Shown here in pieces: positions 1 through 5,131 of a stretch of DNA of 5,451 bases. The translations under genes were made by a program, and so were the position numbers. The notes below the pieces were generated by a model. The model was not told the DNA's origin and made no database searches. It saw nothing but the letters and a program-made list of their open reading frames with translations. The number at the start of each line of letters is the position of its first letter. Position 1 is the stretch's first letter. The DNA is from Anaerolineae bacterium CG2_30_64_16 (GTDB taxonomy: Bacteria; Chloroflexota; Anaerolineae; CG2-30-64-16): contig MNXL01000335.1 in assembly GCA_001871755.1 (NCBI GenBank), forward strand, positions 1 through 5,451. The letters run 5' to 3'.

Positions 1-352
1 CGAAAGCCTGAACATCCGCGCGGGCTTCTGCCTGGTTCACCCCGCTGATCGCGATCTGCCCCGCATATTGCCGGCCCGCGGCCTCCAACTCGGGTAACTC
101 AGCGCGACAGGGCGGGCACCAGGTCGCCCAGAAGTTGAGCACCACCGGTGTCCCGCGCAGCGTGGAAAGGGTAAACGCCTCGCCCGTCAAAGTGGTCAGG
201 GTGAAATCGGGCGCGGGATGCCCGACCGCCGGTGCGGGCGGCAGGCCGTTGGCCGAGGCAGCGCTGTCCGCGGGCAGGCGGTTGATCCAGATCCACGCTA
301 TGCCCACGAGCAGCATGATCGCGGTCAAGGCGTTCCAGCGGGTACGCGTCAT
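1..352 (-). CDS. TlpA/ResA-like membrane-anchored thiol-disulfide oxidoreductase, C-terminus cut by window edge
   Basis: The first 117 residues are visible and the frame is still open at base 1. The protein begins with a short basic stretch (MTRTRWN) and one hydrophobic segment at about residues 8-24, a signal anchor that would place the rest outside the membrane. A proline/alanine linker (about 27-46) leads into a redoxin fold: PAPDFTLTTLTG at 46-57, GTPVVLNFWATWCPPC at 67-82 with the active-site pair C79 and C82, then ELPELEAAG. This is the pattern of TlpA/ResA/DsbE-type reductases, which reduce disulfides in exported proteins, often apocytochrome c. The substrate here cannot be told. The ATG at 352 follows a purine-rich ribosome site (GGAGAGAGG, minus strand, about 358-366). 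It lies 171 nt downstream of the membrane-protein gene on the same strand. The family assignment is firm; the pathway is inferred. Confidence 0.93.
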   Translation of the reverse strand, partial: MTRTRWNALTAIMLLVGIAWIWINRLPADSAASANGLPPAPAVGHPAPDFTLTTLTGEAFTLSTLRGTPVVLNFWATWCPPCRAELPELEAAGRQYAGQIAISGVNQAEARADVQAF

Positions 353-374
353 CGGGACCTCTCTCCCTCGTCAC

Positions 375-395
375 GTATTGCATACTGCATACTGG
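375..395. repeat. Short degenerate heptamer array, three units
   Basis: Three 7-nt units stand in a row: GTATTGC, ATACTGC and ATACTGG. A further ATACTGC occurs at 458-464. The stretch lies between the thioredoxin gene and the membrane-protein gene. The ATTGC/CTGC core resembles the 7-nt units in the priA array at 3077-3188, so it may be a decayed or nascent array of the same kind; that link is inferred. Confidence 0.5.
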
Positions 396-412
396 TATCC
401 CCTCAGTTTTCC

Positions 413-437
413 GGGGTATGCTGTGGCCACAGCCCCC
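413..437. promoter_or_regulatory. Perfect 14-bp palindrome with GGGG/CCCC outer arms (operator or transcript hairpin)
   Basis: GCTGTGGCCACAGC at 420-433 is a perfect palindrome. Outside it, GGGG at 413-416 can pair with CCCC at 434-437, leaving a 3-nt bulge (TAT). It lies in the intergenic region upstream of the thioredoxin gene. No T-run follows on either strand, so it is not a standard intrinsic terminator. It could be a binding site for a dimeric regulator or a hairpin in the mRNA between the two left-hand genes. The structure is seen; the role is unknown. Confidence 0.4.
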
Positions 438-460
438 AGATTATTGAGAGGATCCGCATA

Positions 461-490
461 CTGCGTAACGAGCGTGCCTACGCAGCACGC
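461..490. other. Two overlapping, mutually exclusive hairpins just downstream of the membrane-protein gene
   Basis: CTGCGTA (461-467) can pair with TACGCAG (479-485) around an 11-nt loop. GCGTGC (472-477) can instead pair with GCACGC (485-490) around a 7-nt loop. The two share bases and cannot form together. They lie 34 nt beyond the stop of the membrane-protein gene and upstream of the thioredoxin gene on the minus strand. They may affect readthrough between the genes. No U-tract is present, so terminator function is unproven. Confidence 0.3.
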
Positions 491-523
491 AAAATGCACA
501 AGAAGAGGGCGCGCCCAAGTGGG

Positions 524-1243
524 TCAGGCGCTTGCTTCGACCTGTCGGACGCGTGCCCGCGCCGGTTCGGCCTGGGTCGCCTTCAGGAACCCGATGAACA
601 TCAGCACCGCGCCCAGCAGCTCACCCAGATAGAGCGCCAGCGGCACATGAGCACGCTGTAGAGCGCCGCCGACCGCCGGCGCCAGCGCGCCGACCGCGAT
701 CAGGATGTTGCCGATCACCCGATTGAGCAGGACTCGCTTGCGATAGAAGATCCAGGCCGAGTAGGTCGCGCCGCCCACCAGGAGCAGCACACCGCTCATG
801 TTGAAGAACGGCGTTAAAACCCGCACGCCGGGAGTGATGATGGCGTGGCCGCTCAGCTCGCCGCTGATCATCTGCGTGGGATCGAGTTGTGCGGTGAAGA
901 CCTTGTAGGCCGCATAGAGCGATCCGATCAGCAGCAGCGCCATCAGCGCGTGGGCGACGCGGCGGGCCTTGCCCCGCATCAGCAGGTAGGCGGTGCCCTG
1001 GCCCAACCAGGCTGCCACCAGCACCGCGCCGAACAGATACCACAAGCGGAAAACCAGCGGATGCCAACCGCCCAGGCCGTAGATCGCCTCCATCGTTCCA
1101 CCGATGGCGTACATCAGCAGGCCAATCCCCCATAGCAACAGGTGATCATGATGTTTCCGGCCCCAGCGCTGCAAAACCAGCAGGGCGAAGACCGTGGTGA
1201 TCGTGGCCGACGCAAAAGGCAGCCAGGTGTTTAGTATGTGCAT
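524..1243 (-). CDS. Seven-helix integral membrane protein of unknown function
   Basis: A 239-residue protein that I cannot assign to a named family. It shows seven hydrophobic segments at about residues 5-26, 34-55, 62-89, 95-116, 143-166, 174-196 and 200-221. Charges fit the positive-inside rule: RWGRKHHDH after helix 1, RGKARR after helix 3, YRKRVLLNR after helix 5 and an arginine-rich tail after helix 7 would all be cytoplasmic. This gives an outside N-terminus and an inside C-terminus. The longest outside loop is 117-142. No lysine lies inside helix 7, so it is not a retinal-binding rhodopsin. No kinase, transporter or catalytic motif is visible; a stand-alone 7TM sensor-like domain is possible but is a guess. 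The ATG at 1243 follows TAAGGA (1252-1257) at 8 nt, and a strong promoter lies just upstream. Confidence 0.85.
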   Translation of the reverse strand: MHILNTWLPFASATITTVFALLVLQRWGRKHHDHLLLWGIGLLMYAIGGTMEAIYGLGGWHPLVFRLWYLFGAVLVAAWLGQGTAYLLMRGKARRVAHALMALLLIGSLYAAYKVFTAQLDPTQMISGELSGHAIITPGVRVLTPFFNMSGVLLLVGGATYSAWIFYRKRVLLNRVIGNILIAVGALAPAVGGALQRAHVPLALYLGELLGAVLMFIGFLKATQAEPARARVRQVEASA

Positions 1244-1294
1244 GAAAAGAATCCTTACGAAAACTATCCAAAACTCACTGATTCTAAGGCCACT

Positions 1295-1323
1295 ATTCTA
1301 GCCTGGAGTGATGCGCGTGTCAA
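1295..1323 (-). promoter_or_regulatory. Near-consensus sigma-70-type promoter for the membrane-protein gene
   Basis: Read on the minus strand, TTGACA (1318-1323) is a perfect -35 box. It is followed by exactly 17 nt and TAGAAT (1295-1300), a five-of-six -10 box. Transcription would begin near 1288, giving a leader of about 45 nt that carries the TAAGGA ribosome site and ends at the ATG at 1243. The promoter lies in the 227-nt gap after the priA stop, so the left-hand genes probably form a transcription unit separate from priA. Boxes and spacing are seen; activity is inferred. Confidence 0.75.
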
Positions 1324-1470
1324 GAAGTGCGTTGCAGTGTGCCCGATCTTCCAAGGCGCATGCCCCCCGCATATCGCGGGACTTCTCGGCTGGTGAGCGG
1401 AAACCTCAGGAGAGACCGCCGCGCAACAACCCTGGCCTTGGCGGCCGGAATCTGTCAAGAACGGCGCTGT

Positions 1471-3276
1471 TCAAAGCAGGTCCACCGGATCGATGTCTAG
1501 CCGCCATCCCAGTGGGAGTGGCAGGCTTCTCAACAGTGGCGTGGGATCGGGACTGCGGACCACGACCTGCCAGCGATAGTCGCCGCGCTGCCGGCTGAAG
1601 AAGCAGGGCGCCGGGCCGATCAGATCGGTCTCAGCCAGCGCCAGGCGGTCGATCTCGGCCCGCAACAGCTCGGCCATCCGGGTCGCTTCGGCCTGGGCCT
1701 GGGCGCGCTGACTGTGGTAGTACACCAGCCTGGCCAATCTGCAAACAGGCGGGTAGCCCTGCTCGCGGCGAAAGCCCATCTCCTGGCGATAGAAGCTTTC
1801 GTAGTCGTGATGGCTGGCCGCGACGATAGCGTAGTGATCCGGGTGATAGGTCTGGACGATCACCTGGCCGCCCAACGCGCTGCGCCCCGCCCGGCCGGCC
1901 ACCTGGGTCAGCAGTTGAAAGGTGCGTTCACTGGCGCGGAAGTCAGGCAGGAATAGCCCCATGTCCGCCGCGACGATGCCCACCAGCGTCACCAACGGCA
2001 GATCCAGTCCTTTGGCGATCATCTGCGTGCCGATCAGGATGTCGGCCTCGTGGGCCACGAAACGGGCCAGGATCGCGTCGTGTGCGCCTTTGGCGCCCGT
2101 GACGTCGCGGTCCCAGCGCAAGGTGCGGGCGGTGGGGAACTCGAGTTGCACCGCCTCTTCGAGTCGTTGGGTGCCACTGCCGAAGTGGCGGATACGCCGG
2201 CTCCCGCAGTCGGGACAGGCCGTCGGCACGGGGTAGCGGCGGTTGCAATGGTGACAGAGGAGCATCTCGCCTTCGCTGTGATAGGTCAGGGGTGACGCAC
2301 AGCGCGGGCAGTTCTCCACATGACCGCAGTCACGGCACAGCACGAAAGTGGCCGTGCCGCGGCGGTTCAGGTAGAGGATGGCCTGCTGACCGGCCGCCAG
2401 CACGTGCTTGAGCCCGGCCGAGAGTGCGCGGCTGAACATGCTGCGGTTGCCGACGCGCAGCTCCTGGCGCATGTCCACGATCTGGACCGGAGGCAACTCG
2501 GCGAACATGCCCGCGCTCGGGTCCGTCAGCGCCAATTGTCCGGCCTGGCTTTCGGTGGTCGCGTCGCGATGGCCCAGCACGCGCTTGGGCAGCGTCAGCA
2601 GCTCGATCTCTCCACGGCGGGCCGCGTAATAGGTCTCCAGCGCCGGGGTCGCGCTCCCCAGCAGGACCGGCGCGACGCACAGCCCGCCCATCGTCATCGC
2701 CACCGTGCGCGCGTGATAGCGCGGGGTGCGCTCCTGCTTGTAGGAGTTTTCGTGCTCTTCGTCCAGTACGATCAGCCCCAGGTTCGGGAAGGGGAGGAAA
2801 AGAGCCGAGCGGGAGCCGACCACCACCTGGGCCGCCGGGTGATTCGTCCGGACACGGCGCCAGATGTCGAACCGCTCCCCGTTGCCCAGCTCGCTGTGCC
2901 AGACGGTGACTTTGCCCGGAAAGCGAGCGGCGAAGCGCCGGATCGTCTGCGGTGTCAGCGCGATCTCGGGCACCAAGACAACCGCCTGCTGTCCCCGCTT
3001 CAGCACCTCGGCGATCCCGCGCAGGTAGAGTTCGGTCTTGCCCGAACCGGTGACGCCGTGAAGGAGGAAGACTGCGGATTGCGGATTGCGGATTGCGGAT
3101 TGCGGATTGCCGATTGCCGATTGCCATCTGCCATCTGCCATCTGCCGATTGCCATCTGCCATTCGCCATCTGCCATCTGCCATTCGCCATTCGTTGATTC
3201 GCCGACCCGCTGATTCGCCGATTCGCTGATTCGCTGATTCGCCGATTCGCTGATTCGCTGACTTATCGCCTCCCAC
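1471..3276 (-). CDS. priA: Primosomal protein N' (PriA) helicase, C-terminal part, out of frame with its N-terminal part
   Basis: This frame carries the motor half of PriA, the 3'-to-5' DNA helicase that reloads the replisome at stalled forks. Numbering from the GTG at 3276, residues 1-67 are translated tandem repeat and PriA homology starts at about 68. Key motifs are Walker A GVTGSGKT (74-81), Walker B DEEH (172-175) followed by NSYKQ and PRYHAR, helicase motif III region GSATP (207-211), eight zinc-binding cysteines (C314, C317, C323, C326, C341, C344, C354, C357), GTQMIAKGLD (416-425) and QVAGRAGR (458-465). The C-terminal domain runs to DPVDLL at the stop. All catalytic and zinc residues look intact. 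The GTG at 3276 lies within the N-terminal reading frame and has no convincing ribosome site, so it is only the nominal ORF start. The repeat contains many in-frame ATGs. Family identity is certain; whether this half is made, alone or fused, is open. Confidence 0.95.
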   Translation of the reverse strand: MGGDKSANQRIGESANQRIGESAGRRINEWRMADGRWRMADGNRQMADGRWQSAIGNPQSAIRNPQSAVFLLHGVTGSGKTELYLRGIAEVLKRGQQAVVLVPEIALTPQTIRRFAARFPGKVTVWHSELGNGERFDIWRRVRTNHPAAQVVVGSRSALFLPFPNLGLIVLDEEHENSYKQERTPRYHARTVAMTMGGLCVAPVLLGSATPALETYYAARRGEIELLTLPKRVLGHRDATTESQAGQLALTDPSAGMFAELPPVQIVDMRQELRVGNRSMFSRALSAGLKHVLAAGQQAILYLNRRGTATFVLCRDCGHVENCPRCASPLTYHSEGEMLLCHHCNRRYPVPTACPDCGSRRIRHFGSGTQRLEEAVQLEFPTARTLRWDRDVTGAKGAHDAILARFVAHEADILIGTQMIAKGLDLPLVTLVGIVAADMGLFLPDFRASERTFQLLTQVAGRAGRSALGGQVIVQTYHPDHYAIVAASHHDYESFYRQEMGFRREQGYPPVCRLARLVYYHSQRAQAQAEATRMAELLRAEIDRLALAETDLIGPAPCFFSRQRGDYRWQVVVRSPDPTPLLRSLPLPLGWRLDIDPVDLL

Positions 3277-4454
3277 GCCTGGGCCTGATCCGCGGTCAAG
3301 ACCGGCGGCCGATCGAGGGTGAATTCGTGGCCGGCCAGGGGATCACGCCAGACCATCTCCTCTGCCACGGTGATCAACCCGGCCGCCTCCAGATCGCGCA
3401 AGGTGTTCAGGTTCGCGCCCGTTTCGGCGTAGACCCAGCCGATCCAGGCCGGGCCGGCGTGGCGCTGGAGGGCCTCCACGACTGCGCGATGCTTCTCCGC
3501 GCCGCGCAGCGCGATCAGGGCGTCGGGCACGGCGTCGGCCGCCAGCGTCAGGGCAACCTGGGCCGGCTCCTGCGCCGACCGGCGCGGCGTGATGCTCACC
3601 CACCCCCGCTCCGCCAACGCTTTCACCGGCGCTGCCGTGCACCCGACCGCCGCGCACAATTCGCTCAAACTGGTTGTCGTTAGTTGGTTGGTTGGCTCGT
3701 GGGTTAGTTGGTTAGTCGGCTGATTTGCCATTTGCCATTTGCCATTTGCCATTTGCCGGCTTACTAACCACGCCAGCGCACCCGCCTGTTTGGACGCGCG
3801 GCCCAGGGTCGGCAGGACGCGTGCGGCCGTCTCCGGGTCGACCAACAGGCGCACCTGCCGATCGGTCTTGGGCCGGGGAGGCGGCGTCGGGAACGCGACT
3901 TCGCGGGTGACGAGCCCTTGGGTGATCAGCGGCTCCAGGTCGTCGCGTTGGGTGACCCCGCGCAGCCCCTTGCTGATCTCAGACCACGCGCCCTCCATTT
4001 CGGCGATGCGGGCCAGGACGGCTGTCTGCGTGGGGGTCAGATTGGCCGGGGCCGGTGTCTCGGTGCGGACGAAGACCGTGCGGCCGCGTTTGCTCAGCCC
4101 GGCCGGCAGCATCAGCCGCAACGCGTCGATCAGCGGCGCCAGGTAATAGTCGCTGATCCAATGCGCCAACGCCAGTTGGGGTGGGGTGAGCAGCGGTTGG
4201 GCCCAGACCAGGGAGATGATCTCGCGCGTGTCGAACTCGGGCGCGACATCGCTGAGGCGGACTACCACGGCCTGCAGGCGCCGGCCGCGAAAAGGCACCC
4301 AGGCGAGATGCCCGGGTTGCAGCCGGCCAGCCAGCCGGTCGGGCACCGCGTAGGTGAAGGTCTGGCCGAGTGGATCGAAGTCAGCGTCGTCGGCCTTCCC
4401 GCCGCCCACGCGCCGGCCCAGGGGTGTGTTGACACAGACATCGGCGAAGGGCAT
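3000..4454 (-). CDS. priA: Primosomal protein N' (PriA), N-terminal DNA-binding part, shifted frame after a tandem array
   Basis: The start MPFADVCVNTPL and then FDPLGQTFTYAVPD match the PriA 3'-end-binding domain, with a short extra linker (about residues 14-28) between them. GHLAWVPFRGRRLQAVVV (48-65) and LAHWISDYYLAPL (96-108) are further family landmarks. A winged-helix region follows and is interrupted at about 233-261 by translated repeats (MANGKWQ, then PTNQL-type). The helicase lead-in LTADQAQAWEAISQ (386-399) then runs into a second array, residues 399-461. After that the frame reads 23 non-PriA residues and stops at 3000, while the real continuation (FLLHGVTGSGKT) lies in another frame. 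Spacing from Q399 to the resumed homology is 185 nt, two more than a multiple of three. The start at 4454 lies 4 nt beyond the PIN-gene stop and has no clear ribosome site, suggesting coupled translation. A rejoined protein would be about 990 residues, against 732 in E. coli PriA. Confidence 0.93.
   Translation of the reverse strand: MPFADVCVNTPLGRRVGGGKADDADFDPLGQTFTYAVPDRLAGRLQPGHLAWVPFRGRRLQAVVVRLSDVAPEFDTREIISLVWAQPLLTPPQLALAHWISDYYLAPLIDALRLMLPAGLSKRGRTVFVRTETPAPANLTPTQTAVLARIAEMEGAWSEISKGLRGVTQRDDLEPLITQGLVTREVAFPTPPPRPKTDRQVRLLVDPETAARVLPTLGRASKQAGALAWLVSRQMANGKWQMANQPTNQLTHEPTNQLTTTSLSELCAAVGCTAAPVKALAERGWVSITPRRSAQEPAQVALTLAADAVPDALIALRGAEKHRAVVEALQRHAGPAWIGWVYAETGANLNTLRDLEAAGLITVAEEMVWRDPLAGHEFTLDRPPVLTADQAQAWEAISQRISESANQRISESANQRVGESTNGEWQMADGEWQMAIGRWQMADGNRQSAIRNPQSAIRNPQSSSFTASPVRARPNSTCAGSPRC
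3077..3259. repeat. Compound tandem array: sixteen 7-nt units then eight 8-nt units, inside priA
   Basis: On the plus strand, 3077-3188 holds exactly sixteen heptamers: four GATTGCG, then GATTGCC, ATCTGCC and ATTCGCC variants. A transitional ATTCGTT (3189-3195) is followed by eight octamers, 3196-3259, mostly GATTCGCT or GATTCGCC with one GACCCGCT. The octamer equals the heptamer core plus one base. On the coding strand, three heptamers encode 7 residues (MADGRWQ or QSAIRNP types) and three octamers encode 8 (NQRISESA). All three coding-strand frames stay open throughout. The array falls between AISQ and FLLHGVTGSGKT of PriA, normally a short turn, and the reading frame is lost across it. Slippage, insertion or assembly collapse could each explain this. 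Confidence 0.95.
3679..3757. repeat. Second compound array in priA: five 8-nt units then five 7-nt units
   Basis: On the plus strand, octamers GTTAGTTG, GTTGGTTG, GCTCGTGG, GTTAGTTG and GTTAGTCG (3679-3718) are followed by GCTG and five perfect ATTTGCC heptamers (3723-3757). The coding strand reads through in frame, giving MANGKWQ and PTNQL-type residues between LAWLVS and SLSELCAAVG, a loop of the winged-helix region. TGGTTAGT (3709-3716) has its inverse ACTAACCA at 3763-3770, so near-inverted arms flank the heptamer block. Block order is opposite to that of the array at 3077-3259. Confidence 0.9.
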
Positions 4455-4458
4455 CGGT

Positions 4459-4734
4459 CTATCTACGCCGAACTGGAGATGGGAATCTGGCCCGCAGAGC
4501 GCTCAGACGCTCTGCGGTTTCTTGCTCAGGGTCGAACACATCGATCTGTTCCATCTGTGCAGCACGGACCAGGCGTTTGTCAGAGGCGGACAAGATCAGC
4601 GTGTCTCTGGTTTCTTGAAGATGCTGGCGCAGATTCAGTGCTGAGCGGCGGAAGAGCTCGTTGATCAGAGAGGTGCCAGTCTCTTGTGAGTACCGTTTAA
4701 CGAGGGCGCTGGCGTCAAAGTACAACCATTGCAC
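4459..4734 (-). CDS. PIN-domain (VapC-like) toxin with internal deletion, probably inactive
   Basis: VapC-type PIN proteins are metal-dependent RNases of about 130-150 residues with four conserved acidic residues. This ORF has 91. Its start, QWLYFDASALVKRYSQE, is the usual first strand and helix with acid D7. Its end, TLILSASDKRLVRAAQ then IDVFDPEQE, is the usual C-terminal strand with D52. The middle, which should hold the conserved glutamate and the aspartate of the DAxxLA motif, is absent. The join lies at about residues 29-32 (near 4641-4650), where NELF runs straight into SALNLRQHL. The reading frame is kept. The GTG at 4734 is preceded 8 nt upstream by AGGAG (4743-4747), which sits within the last codons of the antitoxin gene, so translation is probably coupled. 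Catalytic loss is inferred from the missing acids. The remnant could still bind the antitoxin. Confidence 0.8.
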   Translation of the reverse strand: MQWLYFDASALVKRYSQETGTSLINELFRRSALNLRQHLQETRDTLILSASDKRLVRAAQMEQIDVFDPEQETAERLSALRARFPSPVRRR

Positions 4735-4739
4735 CGATC

Positions 4740-5057
4740 CTACTCCTCTCTGGCTTCTACAATGCCTCGACTTAGCGCATTGTCAGTCAGGCCAGCTACT
4801 GCCATCGCTCTCTGAAGGCGCTTTGCTCCTATCGGAGATCCCTCAATGACCAAAGCCGCGAAGAGATCGTCGAAGATGCGCCTTTGTTCGCCTTTGTTTG
4901 CCCAGGAATAGGCAAGGGCAGCCTGCGTTGTGCTCAGCCGCCGGGCAGCTTTGGGTGGCCGACGCAGTGCTGCTACTTCTTCACGGATGATCCCGATCTC
5001 GCTTTCAAGGTGCACGAGTCGGTCGACCACCTGCTGTAGGGAAAGAACTTGCTCCAT
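4740..5057 (-). CDS. Antitoxin-like small protein with coiled-coil start, partner of the PIN remnant
   Basis: A 105-residue protein immediately upstream of the PIN gene, with 5 nt between stop and start. Residues 1-31 (MEQVLSLQQVVDRLVHLESE onward) have heptad spacing of hydrophobic residues and likely form a coiled coil for self-association. A basic stretch (RRPPKAARR, 32-40) follows. The C-terminal half carries a compact pattern: W52, IFDDLFAAL (61-69), GSPIGAKRLQ (73-82), then NALSRGIVEAREE (93-105). I recall GEPIG...LQ...LSRGIIEMREE-type proteins as conserved but not well characterised, sometimes next to PIN genes. It is not a recognisable Phd/YefM or AbrB antitoxin. I chose the ATG at 5057 because GGAGAAG (5064-5070) lies 6 nt before it and a promoter starts transcription near 5096. 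The in-frame ATG at 5087 would then have a 9-nt leader without a ribosome site. The antitoxin role is inferred from position. Confidence 0.75.
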   Translation of the reverse strand: MEQVLSLQQVVDRLVHLESEIGIIREEVAALRRPPKAARRLSTTQAALAYSWANKGEQRRIFDDLFAALVIEGSPIGAKRLQRAMAVAGLTDNALSRGIVEAREE

Positions 5058-5063
5058 AGCTGA

Positions 5064-5070
5064 CTTCTCC
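5064..5070 (-). promoter_or_regulatory. Ribosome binding site that decides the antitoxin start
   Basis: GGAGAAG on the minus strand, 6 nt before the ATG at 5057. The alternative in-frame ATG at 5087 has nothing comparable, so this site favours the 105-residue product over longer readings. Confidence 0.7.
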
Positions 5071-5102
5071 GAGTCCCGCTTTCTCATACGTTCACCGCGC
5101 TG

Positions 5103-5131
5103 AATATAGCACGCGCGGCGCGTTTCCGCAA
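5103..5131 (-). promoter_or_regulatory. Sigma-70-like promoter for the antitoxin-PIN-priA cluster
   Basis: On the minus strand TTGCGG (5126-5131, three of six to the -35 consensus) is followed by 17 nt and TATATT (5103-5108, five of six to the -10 consensus). Transcription would start near 5096, leaving a leader of about 39 nt to the ATG at 5057. No other promoter was seen between here and priA, and the genes are only 5 and 4 nt apart, so priA may depend on it. The GC-rich spacer contains CGCGCCGCGCG, a possible self-complementary operator. Activity is inferred. Confidence 0.55.

Noticed and set aside
524..1243. Microbial rhodopsin, suggested by seven helices with an outside N-terminus
   Set aside because: No retinal-binding lysine lies within helix 7 and the proton-pathway acids of helix 3 are absent.
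1366..1380. CCCGC-ATATC-GCGGG hairpin as a priA terminator
   Set aside because: The stem is only 5 bp and no T-run follows, so terminator function is not supported.
1264..1458. 64-codon minus-strand ORF between priA and the membrane-protein gene
   Set aside because: It covers the strong promoter at 1295-1323 and shows no family features.
2330..3190. Third minus-strand frame running from the array into priA
   Set aside because: It is open only because the array has no stops in any frame and priA is GC-rich. Its product is arginine-rich and shows no motif.
2320..3213. Long plus-strand open frame opposite priA (297 codons)
   Set aside because: It mirrors the high-GC codon pattern of priA, has no recognisable product and includes translated repeat. 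The minus-strand frame carries every PriA motif.
3077..3259. CRISPR array
   Set aside because: The units are 7 and 8 nt placed head to tail with no spacers and lie in coding sequence.
3000..3276. Programmed -1 ribosomal frameshift joining the priA halves
   Set aside because: No X-XXY-YYZ slippery heptamer or downstream stem typical of such sites is seen on the coding strand. A unit-count change explains the shift more simply.
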